Shown piece by piece: positions 17,988 through 26,045 of a stretch of DNA of 64,000 nt. This DNA comes from Sphingomonadaceae bacterium (lineage in GTDB: Bacteria > Pseudomonadota > Alphaproteobacteria > Sphingomonadales > Sphingomonadaceae): positions 1-64,000 of the forward strand of contig CANJBY010000002.1 of NCBI GenBank assembly GCA_947472735.1. Reading direction: 5' to 3'. The notes below the pieces were generated by a model that saw only the letters and a program-made list of their open reading frames with translations, did not search any database and was not told the DNA's origin. Positions within the stretch are counted from its first letter, which is position 1. Every line of letters begins with the position of its first letter. Both the position numbers and the translations under genes were made by a program.

Positions 17988-18905
17988 ATGAGTGAATGGA
18001 CCGGCCGCGTGGCGATGATCACCGGCGGCGTATCGGGGCTGGGGCTGGGCATCGCCAAGGCCTGCAGCGATGCAGGCATGCGCCTTGCCCTGTCCTACCG
18101 CAACGAGGACTACCGCCGCCAGGCCGCCGAGTGGTTCGCCGCCAATGGCCGCGAAGAACCGCTATGGGTCAAGCTCGACGTGACCGACCGAGCGCGTTTC
18201 GCCGCAGTGGCGGATGAGGTCGAGGCCCGGTTCGGCGCGGTGCACGTGCTGATCAACAATGCCGGGGTCAGTGTGTTCGGGGACACGGCGGATGCCAGCT
18301 ATGCCGATTATGACTGGATCATGGGCGTCAACTTTGGCGGCGTGGTCAATGGCATGGTCAGCTTCCTGCCCAAGTTGCGCAAGGCCGATGGCCGCCGCCA
18401 CATCACCAATGTCGCCTCAATGGCAGCGTACCTTTCAGGCCCGCAGGCCGGGCTCTACACCGCCAGCAAGTTCGCGGTGCGCGGGCTGACCGAGTCCCTG
18501 CGCTACAACCTTGTCGCCAAGGGCATCGGCGTCTCGCTGGTCTGCCCGGCGCTGGTCGCGACCAATGCCTGGGACTCGGCCTTCCGCCGCCCGGCAGAAT
18601 TTGCCGACAGCGGCTTCGGCGAGGTCGACCGCGAGGAACTGACCCGCTTCGGCGGCGCCTTCTCTGCGGGCATGGACCCGCACGAAGCCGGCCGCCGGAT
18701 CGTGAACGGGATGAGCGCCAATCAGGGCACGATCTTCACCCACCCCGAATTCGCCGAGGACTTCAAGGCGATCTTCGAGGAATCGCTGGCCGCCCTGCCG
18801 AACGAGGAAGCCCCGCCCGAGCGCCTCGAAATCGAACGCCTGCGCCGTGCCGCCAACAAGGCCGCGCTGGAGGGCAAGGAAATCGCGCTGGACGACCTGA
18901 TTTAG
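17988..18905 (+). CDS. Short-chain dehydrogenase/reductase
   Basis: NAD(P)-dependent SDR of 305 residues, longer than the classical 250 because of a C-terminal extension. Seen: cofactor motif TGGVSGLGLGIA, LINNAGVSVFG, the catalytic Ser in NVASMAAYLSGP and YTASK (Tyr and Lys). The ATG at 17988 follows a GAGAGGG ribosome site; an in-frame start ten codons upstream lacks one. Divergent from the SnoaL-like gene. Substrate unknown. Confidence 0.87.
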   Translation: MSEWTGRVAMITGGVSGLGLGIAKACSDAGMRLALSYRNEDYRRQAAEWFAANGREEPLWVKLDVTDRARFAAVADEVEARFGAVHVLINNAGVSVFGDTADASYADYDWIMGVNFGGVVNGMVSFLPKLRKADGRRHITNVASMAAYLSGPQAGLYTASKFAVRGLTESLRYNLVAKGIGVSLVCPALVATNAWDSAFRRPAEFADSGFGEVDREELTRFGGAFSAGMDPHEAGRRIVNGMSANQGTIFTHPEFAEDFKAIFEESLAALPNEEAPPERLEIERLRRAANKAALEGKEIALDDLI

Positions 18906-18924
18906 GGGCGAAGAGCAACGGTCG

Positions 18925-19042
18925 ATCTCTCTCCTTCAGGGGAGAGATACGCAGGCTTGCGAGCTTGCTCGCTCGGCGAAGTTGAGAGGGGGCGACCCCT
19001 GCCATTCCCCTCTCCCAACCCTCTCCCCTGAATGGGAGAGGG
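18925..19042. repeat. Composite palindromic repeat
   Basis: Two hairpins in a gap between genes: a 10-base stem with a TTCA loop at 18925-18948, and a perfect CCCTCTCCC / GGGAGAGGG stem at 19019-19042 preceded by CCCCTCTCCCAA. Read on the minus strand, the second unit has the order stem, TTCA-type loop, stem, then TTGGGAGAGGGG. That matches the plan of the repeats around the DUF559 gene at 34.6-35.0 kb. Confidence 0.65.
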
Positions 19043-19053
19043 CTAGAGTCCCC

Positions 19054-21801
19054 CTAGCGCACCACCACCATGAACGGTGCCCACAGCGCCGGATTGCGCG
19101 CATCCGCCAGTTTGCGGTCATGCATCACGCGCAGCATCGCCCGGCGGAGGGCTTCGTCGGGGCTCTTGCCGGCCCGCGCCGCCTCGATCGTGCCAAGTGA
19201 AAGCCGGGCGGCAAGATCGTCGCGCACCGGCCAGTGGCTGGCGATGACGCGGTGCGCGCCGGCGAACAGGAAGGCGCGCGCCAGCCCGGTATAGGCGGCG
19301 GCGCTGGTCTGGCTTCCGGTGGCGCTATCGCAAGCGGAAAGCACCACCCACTGCGCGTCGGTATCCAGCGCGGCGGCTTCCGAGGCGGTCAGCAGACCAT
19401 CGTCCGCTGCGCCACCACCGCCGCCGGGACTGAGGACCAGCGCCGGTTCACTGCGCGTATCGAACGCACCGGCAACCAGGCCGTGGGTGGCAAACAGCAG
19501 CACGCCGACACCGTGAAGATTGGCCGCGCGCAGCTTTTCTTCGGTCGCATCCGCCCCGGTCAGGATCACCGGTCGGCTTCCGCGCCCGAGCATTTCTGCC
19601 ATCGCGGCGATCTCGCGCTCGGCCTGGGGCAGCGGTCCGAGCAGCCGCAAGTCCGGGTCGGCCGGCTCGATCGGGGCGCCGACTGCCACGAGCCGCCCGC
19701 TGCCGATCCGGTCAACCGGCATCGCTCCCACCGCGGCGATCGCCGGGACGACGGAAAGCGCGTGATCTTCGATCAGGAAGCGCGACGTGGCGAGGTTCGT
19801 GCCGCGCTCCCGTAGCAGCACGCTCAACGGGAGCGCGGAGAGGATATCGCCGGTTGCAACGCGCAGCCGGGTCCCGGGACGGACCATCCGGGCGACTTCA
19901 GGGCCGAAAATGGCGCCATAAAGGGCATGCGCCGCGTCCAGATCGAAATCGGCAGCCTTGCCGGTGTCGATCCCCGCGCGCAGCCGCCGCACCAGCGCGC
20001 GCACCTCGTGCCGGCGCAGCGGTGAGCGCGTGATTGCTACCTCTCGCTGCGTGATCGCCATGGTAACGAGGCCAAGATCGCTCTCCACGGTGACCAGCAG
20101 CACTTCGCGCCGGGCCAGCCGCGCCTGCACCTCGGCCAGTGGCAGCCGGCGCGGGCGCAGCAAGGTGCGGAAGGCCGGATAAGCGCGATCAAGCTGGACC
20201 TCGACCGCGATCAGAGCCGCTGCGCGCTCGTCTCGCTGCTGCTGTGCGATACCGCGCGTTTCGTCCAGCCCGAGGCTGCGGTTCAAGGCCATCTCGGCAT
20301 CGCCGAGTGCCGCACTTGCCTCCTGCCGTCGGCGCAACAGCAGGCCAAGCGCACTGTCGCCCGCCTGCTCCCGCTCCGTGACCGCCACGGCGGCGCGGCT
20401 GGCGTCGCTCTCGGCCATGATCTGGAGCACTTCGAACGCGAATTCGGAATCATGCCCGAGGATCGCAGCATCGAGCGCCTGGCTGTAAGCCTCGACATTG
20501 TCGAGCACGCCCACGACCTGGCTGCGCGCCACTTCCTGATGCTCGTTGGTGCTGACCGAGAGGCGGAAATTATCACGCACAAGCGGCAGGCCCTGCGCCG
20601 CATTACCGCGCAGCACCTTGATCCAGCCCAGCGAAATGCGGCTGTTGGTGGTCTGGAAATGGGTCGGCGCGCGCAGGCGCCCCAGCACTTCGGCGGCTTG
20701 CTCGGCCGTGCTTTCTGCCGCTGCGAGTTGCCCGGCATTGGCCAGCGAGGGGGCCAGTTTGAACTGGCTGAGCGCCACGCCGAGTTCGCTGCCATTGGGG
20801 AGCGAACGGTAGATGTCGAGCGCCTGCTGGCGCATCGCCAGCCCGCGCGGCCGGTCACCCGCGCGGTCGGCCGCCCCGCCGCCCAGGATCATCGCCGAGG
20901 CCTGCAGCGAGCGCCGCCCGATCGTGCCGAACAAGTCAGCCGATGCCGCGAGAAAGGGTGCGGCATCCTCCGGGCGGTCCAGCGCGAGCAGCGCACTGCC
21001 CAGCACCGCAAGGCCATTGGCGCGTTCGCCAATGATCAGGCCCTTGGCGTCGAGACCCTCGTCCACCCCCTGGCGCAGGATCGGGATCGCTTCCCCGATG
21101 CGGCCTTGCGAGAGCAGTTCGGACCCCATCGAAATCCGCACTTTGGCGCGCAGGGCGTGCCCGTGCGGCAGCAAGGCCGATTCTGCGAGAAGCTGGCGCA
21201 GCAGCGGCTCGGCCCGCTCGCTCAGGCGCGAGCGCGACAGCGCGGTGGCATAGGCGATGCCGATCTCCATGCGCGCGGAATCGCCCGCCGGCAGTTGCCG
21301 GAAAGCCATCTCCCACCCATGCTCGACCAGTGACAGCGCCTCCGCCGTGCGGCCGAGCGCCATGGCGCTCACCGCCCAAGAGGCTGCGGCCTGGACAGTG
21401 CGCAAGTCATCCGCGCCGTGGCGCTTCTCCCAGATCGCCCGCGCCGCATCAGCTTGTTCGATCCCGCCGACGAAATCGAGCTGGTCCGAGGCCAGCACGG
21501 ATCGCGCATAGGCAAGCTCGGCGCGCAGATCCTCGTCGCTTTTCGGCGCGAGCGCGATGGCGCCATCGAAGGCTGCGCCCGCCTCGCTCCAGCGGGACAG
21601 GCGCGACAGGGCGAGGGCCTTGTGTTCCAGCGCCCGGGCCCGGGCGGCAGGATCGCGCAGGGTCGGAAGGCGCAGGTCGATTTCGGCGATGGCGGCTGCG
21701 GGATCGACCGCGATGCTTGCTTCAGGGCTATCCGCGGCCAGCGCTGACACGGGAACGGCTAGCGCCAGCGCCAAAGCGCAGAGCCGGTCTCCCCATCGCA
21801 T
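19054..21801 (-). CDS. Exported TPR-CHAT domain protein
   Basis: A 915-residue protein with signal peptide MRWGDRLCALALALAVPVSALA, a long helical TPR-like region (about 30-480) and a C-terminal CHAT (caspase HetF-associated with TPRs) domain. The CHAT catalytic pair is visible: His about 773 in LLFATHGLV and Cys about 824 in VVLSACDSATG. ASHWPV near the end is also typical. CHAT proteins are clan CD peptidases, some with roles in defence or programmed death, but many bacterial ones have no known substrate. The signal peptide places this one outside the cytoplasm. The ATG at 21801 is chosen because it starts the signal peptide. No partner gene is evident. Confidence 0.85.
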   Translation of the reverse strand: MRWGDRLCALALALAVPVSALAADSPEASIAVDPAAAIAEIDLRLPTLRDPAARARALEHKALALSRLSRWSEAGAAFDGAIALAPKSDEDLRAELAYARSVLASDQLDFVGGIEQADAARAIWEKRHGADDLRTVQAAASWAVSAMALGRTAEALSLVEHGWEMAFRQLPAGDSARMEIGIAYATALSRSRLSERAEPLLRQLLAESALLPHGHALRAKVRISMGSELLSQGRIGEAIPILRQGVDEGLDAKGLIIGERANGLAVLGSALLALDRPEDAAPFLAASADLFGTIGRRSLQASAMILGGGAADRAGDRPRGLAMRQQALDIYRSLPNGSELGVALSQFKLAPSLANAGQLAAAESTAEQAAEVLGRLRAPTHFQTTNSRISLGWIKVLRGNAAQGLPLVRDNFRLSVSTNEHQEVARSQVVGVLDNVEAYSQALDAAILGHDSEFAFEVLQIMAESDASRAAVAVTEREQAGDSALGLLLRRRQEASAALGDAEMALNRSLGLDETRGIAQQQRDERAAALIAVEVQLDRAYPAFRTLLRPRRLPLAEVQARLARREVLLVTVESDLGLVTMAITQREVAITRSPLRRHEVRALVRRLRAGIDTGKAADFDLDAAHALYGAIFGPEVARMVRPGTRLRVATGDILSALPLSVLLRERGTNLATSRFLIEDHALSVVPAIAAVGAMPVDRIGSGRLVAVGAPIEPADPDLRLLGPLPQAEREIAAMAEMLGRGSRPVILTGADATEEKLRAANLHGVGVLLFATHGLVAGAFDTRSEPALVLSPGGGGGAADDGLLTASEAAALDTDAQWVVLSACDSATGSQTSAAAYTGLARAFLFAGAHRVIASHWPVRDDLAARLSLGTIEAARAGKSPDEALRRAMLRVMHDRKLADARNPALWAPFMVVVR

Positions 21802-21891
21802 CCCCACTTGCCCCTCGCCCCCGTTTGCCGCCGCCACTCATAGCGGGTGCGGCGGCGCATGGGGAGTGCGCAAAGGGATGAAATAGCGTCC

Positions 21892-22797
21892 CTATTCGAA
21901 ATAGGCGACTGCGCGCACCTCGATGCTTTCGCGGATTTTCGCGTTGGGCAGGCTCGTATCGTGGAAGGCGGTGTGCGGGCAGCGCCAGGTGACCGAATGA
22001 TCGCTGTCATAGAACTTGAACAGCAGCACGTCGTCGCGGTCCATGTTCGAGAAGTACCACCAGCGGTGGTCCGGGCGGTGGCGGAAGATCGAAGCGGCGA
22101 TCATCTGGTCCTCGCCCTCGACCGGAGCGGTGAGCGCGTCGCCTTCAGGGAAGCTGTCGACCACGAACAGTGTGTTGTTGCCCATCTCGTCACCGACGAT
22201 CGAGCGGCCGTCCATCAGCGCGAGCGGCCAGTCCTGCGGACCGGGCGAGAAAGTGCGCCAGAAGGAGAAGCAGATGTGGCGGCGGAAGCCGGGGGCGCCG
22301 GGAAAGCGGTCCTTGTAGATGCGCGCGCCGGCGCGCTCGCCCGTCAGCGGGTTGTAGTCAATGTGCGCTTCGCCGGCTTGCGGCTGGATCCCGCCGTTGT
22401 GCTGGTAGCCCGCGACTTTTTCCTGAACCCGCTGCGAAAGGTCGGCGGTGGTGCGGATCATCCAGCCCTGTGCGGCGACCCGGTCCGCGCCGGTCAGCAC
22501 CTTGATCGCAGTTTCCACCTCCGCGAGGTAATGCGCATCGACATCCGGCTTGTCGTAAAAGTCACGCACCTGGCTGGGGCTGCGTCCGATCATGAAGCCG
22601 TGCGTGTCGAGCGTGAAGTGGTCGCGGATCGGCATGCCGTCGCGCATCGGCATCTCGTGGTCGAAATAGTCGCCGGTGTTGATCTCCGCCCCCTGGCTGA
22701 CATAGCGGCGGGTGACATAGTCATCCGGGCCCAGGTAGCGAATCAGCGCGGTGGTGGTGCGGGCGGTATCCTCGATATCGGAGGCGAGCGTCGCCAT
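21892..22797 (-). CDS. CmcJ/NvfI-family oxidoreductase
   Basis: A 301-residue protein resembling the CmcJ/NvfI/AsaB group (related to the cephamycin 7-alpha methoxylation P8 subunit and GA4 desaturase-like proteins). Seen: GFMIGRSPSQVRDFYD, QGWMIRTTADLS, RRHICFSFWRTFSPGPQDWPLALMD and the HTAFHDTSLPN...RESIEVRAVAYFE ending, all typical. The activity of most members is undefined. The ATG at 22797 has GGGAGA upstream; the in-frame extension further back is antisense to the TetR gene. Divergent from a TetR regulator with a perfect palindrome between them. Confidence 0.83.
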   Translation of the reverse strand: MATLASDIEDTARTTTALIRYLGPDDYVTRRYVSQGAEINTGDYFDHEMPMRDGMPIRDHFTLDTHGFMIGRSPSQVRDFYDKPDVDAHYLAEVETAIKVLTGADRVAAQGWMIRTTADLSQRVQEKVAGYQHNGGIQPQAGEAHIDYNPLTGERAGARIYKDRFPGAPGFRRHICFSFWRTFSPGPQDWPLALMDGRSIVGDEMGNNTLFVVDSFPEGDALTAPVEGEDQMIAASIFRHRPDHRWWYFSNMDRDDVLLFKFYDSDHSVTWRCPHTAFHDTSLPNAKIRESIEVRAVAYFE

Positions 22798-22829
22798 GGT
22801 TGTCTCCCGGAGCAATTGTTCGGACGGGG

Positions 22830-22845
22830 TTATACATCTGTATAA
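22830..22845. promoter_or_regulatory. Perfect palindromic operator candidate
   Basis: TTATACATCTGTATAA, a perfect 7-2-7 inverted repeat lying 33 bases before the CmcJ-like start and about 34 before the TetR start. Its size and place between divergent genes fit a TetR-family operator controlling both. Confidence 0.65.
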
Positions 22846-22878
22846 AAAGTCACAAGCGGGAACTTTTTGCATTTGCAT

Positions 22879-23550
22879 ATGACGACCCGCCGCAGCATGT
22901 CTCCCGCGATGGAAGATACCACCCGCAACCGGCTGCTCCAGGCGGCAGAGCGCATCCTTGTCGAGCAAGGGGTCCACGCGCTGACCGTGCGCCATGTCGG
23001 CAAGGTTGCGGACCTTAATGCGACGCTGGTGACGTATCACTTCGGCGGGGTAGCCCAATTGCTCGCCGAACTGTGCGAATGCAATCTCGCGGTGATGCTG
23101 CGTGGGTGGCAAGCGCTTGACCGCCAAGTGGCGGCGAGCGAGGTTGATCCGGTGCTCAAGGCGTGGCTCGCCCCGCTTTGCGCCCCAGCCGCATTCCACC
23201 CGCAAGGCCGAGCGGTGATCGTGCTGGACGAGATTGCAGCGCACGGTTCGCCCGAGATCAGCGCCCGGCTGATGGACGAGATGGTCGGCATCGCTCGGCG
23301 GGTGCAGGAGCTGCTCGGTCCGTTGCTCCCGCACCTGTCGGCTACCGAATTGCGTGCCCGATTGCGGTTCATTGCCGGTGCCGCGCTGGGCCCGCCGCCG
23401 CGCGTGCCTTCGCCAGAGCCGGCTGGTCCGGCGCTCGACAGTCTCCCGTACCTTCTGCGCTTCGCCGCGGCGGCACTGGACGACCGGGTCAAGCCCGCGG
23501 TGCGAGCCGCAGCCGGATCCCGTCCTTCGGCCGAAGCGTCAGCCGGCTGA
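22879..23550 (+). CDS. TetR-family transcriptional regulator
   Basis: An N-terminal TetR HTH domain is clear: TRNRLLQAAERILVEQGVHALTVRHVGKVADLNATLVTYHFGG (about 18-60). The C-terminal ligand domain is diverged and ends in a Pro/Ala-rich tail. Starts at 22879 or 22897 (MSPAMED) are both possible. The 3' end overlaps the convergent P450 gene by about 60 bases. It probably represses the divergent oxidoreductase gene, itself, and perhaps the P450 operon. Confidence 0.84.
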   Translation: MTTRRSMSPAMEDTTRNRLLQAAERILVEQGVHALTVRHVGKVADLNATLVTYHFGGVAQLLAELCECNLAVMLRGWQALDRQVAASEVDPVLKAWLAPLCAPAAFHPQGRAVIVLDEIAAHGSPEISARLMDEMVGIARRVQELLGPLLPHLSATELRARLRFIAGAALGPPPRVPSPEPAGPALDSLPYLLRFAAAALDDRVKPAVRAAAGSRPSAEASAG

Positions 23551-24862
23551 CGGGCTCGGGCCGGTCGTCGGCCAGCGCCTCGACCCGGAACCGGCGTACG
23601 AGTGTCGCCAGCACGACCATCGCCTCCTGCTGGGCAAAGCCCGCACCCACGCACAGCCGGGGCCCTTTGCCGAAAGGCAGCCAGGCGCGCTTCAGCATGT
23701 CCTGCCCTTCGGCAGTCTCGAAGCGTTCGGGCATGAAGGCATGGGGGCAGGCCCAGTTCTTCTCATTGCGCTGGATGAGCCAGGGAGAGACCACCAGCAT
23801 GTCGCCAGGATTGATCGCCTTGTCGCGCATCGTCACGGGGCAAAGCGTATCGCGCGGCAGGAAGGCCACCGGGGGGTAGAGCCGCAGCGTTTCGCGCACC
23901 ACGTTGCGGGTGCGCTCCATCCGGCGCAGCGCTTCCATCGTCAGCGGGCCGCCGGTGGTCAATGTTTCGGTTTCCTCCCGCATCGCTTCCTGCACGTGCG
24001 GGCACTCGCCCAGCAGGTAAGACCCCCAGGCCATCAGGCTGGCGGAGGTTTCGTGGCCGGCCAGGAAGATCAGCGCGATTTGCTCCATCACCCCTTGCAG
24101 AGTGAAAGGCGCGCCCGTGACGGGATGCTTCGCCTCGAACAGCGATTGCAGGATGTCGCGATGTGCCACCTCGCCGGACTCGTGAAAACGGCGGTAACGC
24201 TCCTCGACGATCGGGGCGAAAACCTCATGGATCCCGCGTGCCTCGCGGTCGGAGCGGCGTTTGAAACCGAGCGTCGGCAGCCCGTAGAGCCGCAGCACGC
24301 TGCCCGACTGGGCGAAGCGCTGGAAGCGGTTGAAGCGCCGGTGGATCACCGCTGAACCGGCCGCGTCGAGCGGCACCGAAAACAGCGTGCGGAAGATGAT
24401 GTCGGCCGCGACGTGAGTCATCAACGGGTCGATGTCGATGATGCCCGATGACGGCAGCTGCTCCGTGATCCGCGCCACCAGGGCATCCGCAGCATCGGCC
24501 ATCAGCGGCAGGGTCTTGGCGAGGGCGGTGTGCTGGAAGGCCGGGTTAATCATCGCCCGCTGCTGCTCCCAGTCCTCGCCATTGGCGGTGAAGGTGGAAA
24601 CGCCGATCGCGGGCTCGAGCACCTCGACCATCAGCGAATGCTTGGGAAAGTTCTTCGCCTCGTCCATCACCCGGTCGATCAGCGGCAGCTCATTGGGGAT
24701 GAAGATGTGCAGCCCCGGCATGCGGATCTCGCCCATGAGCATGGTGTAGCTCTTCTCGAACAGGCCGTGGATCCAGCTGGTCCACGAGCGGCCGAAACGT
24801 TTGAGGAAGCTCGAGCGGGTGCGGTGCGGCGGCGGATAGGGCGGGATGAAGGGCTGGTTCAT
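23489..24862 (-). CDS. Cytochrome P450
   Basis: A 457-residue soluble P450. Seen: I-helix oxygen-binding motif FLAGHETSAS, K-helix ETLRLYPP (ExxR), the PERF motif in FMPERFETAEG, and heme-binding FGKGPRLCVGAGF with the Cys ligand. Its length and its resemblance to CYP4/CYP102-like classes suggest a fatty-acid or terpenoid-type hydroxylase, but the substrate is unknown. No ferredoxin or reductase gene is adjacent. Overlaps the upstream hydrolase-like gene by ATGA, so they form an operon. Confidence 0.93.
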   Translation of the reverse strand: MNQPFIPPYPPPHRTRSSFLKRFGRSWTSWIHGLFEKSYTMLMGEIRMPGLHIFIPNELPLIDRVMDEAKNFPKHSLMVEVLEPAIGVSTFTANGEDWEQQRAMINPAFQHTALAKTLPLMADAADALVARITEQLPSSGIIDIDPLMTHVAADIIFRTLFSVPLDAAGSAVIHRRFNRFQRFAQSGSVLRLYGLPTLGFKRRSDREARGIHEVFAPIVEERYRRFHESGEVAHRDILQSLFEAKHPVTGAPFTLQGVMEQIALIFLAGHETSASLMAWGSYLLGECPHVQEAMREETETLTTGGPLTMEALRRMERTRNVVRETLRLYPPVAFLPRDTLCPVTMRDKAINPGDMLVVSPWLIQRNEKNWACPHAFMPERFETAEGQDMLKRAWLPFGKGPRLCVGAGFAQQEAMVVLATLVRRFRVEALADDRPEPVSRLTLRPKDGIRLRLAPRA

Positions 24863-25719
24863 GCGATCTCGCGAAAGGCCGCGACGGCCTGGTCGATCCG
24901 CTGCGGGGAGGCGGTAAGGGACGGGTAGTCGAGCGTCGAGACCCGGTCGCCGCAGCGCAAGTAGTCGAAATGGATCTCGTACTTGTCGGCATAGCCCGAG
25001 TGGTAGGTTGCGGGATCGTAGAAGCGGTGGAAGCGCGGGCTGAGCAAGGTCAGGTCAATCACCCCGTGCCCGGCGGCTGGCGCGAGCGGATCGACCAGCG
25101 AGAAGGCCGCGCCGTCGGGCGGAGAGCCGATGTCGATCCAGCGGAACGCATGGCCCGAAAGCTCCGTCATCATCGCCCGGAACCACCCGGCGTCGCTCCG
25201 GCAAGCCAGCAGCGGGATGCAGTGGCCGTAAGTGACGAAGGTGAAGCGCCCGGGCAATTGCCCGCCTGTCCGTTCAAACAGGTCGAGCAGCAGCGGCACA
25301 GCCATGATCGATCCGTTGGAATGGGCGACGAGCAGAACCTCGTCGGCATCGCCGGCCAGCGCCTCGGCAATCGCTTCGGCGTGGTCGCGCATCCGCTGTG
25401 CGGTCTCCGGGTCAAAGCCGCGCCGGGCCTGCCGGTCGGTATTGATGAACAGGCGGATCAGCCAGAACGCGCGGAGCTTGTCGATCGGGCCGCGCGCCAA
25501 TGCGATCCCCGCGCCAAGACCCAGCAGGGCCGCGAGCCAGTTCGGCAGCAGTAACCCCAGCAGCAGTGCCACGGGCAGGCCGAGCAGCAGCGGCAGCAGC
25601 AGGACCGCCGCCAAGGGATAGAGCGTGGTGACGAACGGCCCTTTGCCGAGCCGCCAGAATTCGGCCCAGCGGTGGCGCAAGGCGTAGAACCCGTAAGTCA
25701 CGGCAGTTGCCCAGCCCAA
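24859..25719 (-). CDS. Membrane protein with serine-hydrolase-like domain
   Basis: A 286-residue protein with two hydrophobic segments (about 35-75) followed by a soluble domain containing EVLLVAHSNGSIMAVPLLL, where HSNGS is a GxSxG-like nucleophile elbow (first Gly replaced by His). This suggests an alpha/beta-hydrolase or lipase-like enzyme. Later features include FVTYGHCIPLLACR and RFHRFYDPATYHSGY. I do not recognise a named family. It is the first gene of the P450 operon (ATGA overlap), so it may process the same substrate. Confidence 0.7.
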   Translation of the reverse strand: MGWATAVTYGFYALRHRWAEFWRLGKGPFVTTLYPLAAVLLLPLLLGLPVALLLGLLLPNWLAALLGLGAGIALARGPIDKLRAFWLIRLFINTDRQARRGFDPETAQRMRDHAEAIAEALAGDADEVLLVAHSNGSIMAVPLLLDLFERTGGQLPGRFTFVTYGHCIPLLACRSDAGWFRAMMTELSGHAFRWIDIGSPPDGAAFSLVDPLAPAAGHGVIDLTLLSPRFHRFYDPATYHSGYADKYEIHFDYLRCGDRVSTLDYPSLTASPQRIDQAVAAFREIA

Positions 25720-25804
25720 TCGTAGCGGGCCCTTTACCCAGGCCCGCGCGACTTACTGATTGCGATCGGCTTTGTCTCGGGGTGCGGGGGCTCGGGATCA
25801 CCCG

Positions 25805-26045
25805 CGCCGACGCCGGCTCCAACTCCCACTGCTACGGTGATTCCCACACCGACGCCTTCCGCAACGGTTACGCCGACGCCCACACCGACTGCGACAGTCA
25901 CGCCTACTCCCACCCCCACTCCGACATCCACACCAACTCCAACGCCAACACCAACGGCGACACCAACTCCCACTCCCACTCCCACTCCCACTCCCACTCC
26001 AACGGCAACCCCGACTCCCACACCCACTCCTTCGCCGAGCCCGAC
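25805..26045 (+). repeat. Pro-Thr coding tandem repeat
   Basis: About 240 bases of imperfect hexamer repeats (ACTCCC and variants such as ACACCG, ACGGCG) encoding an alternating Pro-Thr linker with occasional Ala and Val. Unit length is two codons, so slippage would change the linker length without breaking the frame. Confidence 0.9.

Noticed and set aside
25805..26045. CRISPR-like array
   Set aside because: The periodicity is six bases and codes for a Pro-Thr linker; there are no unique spacers.
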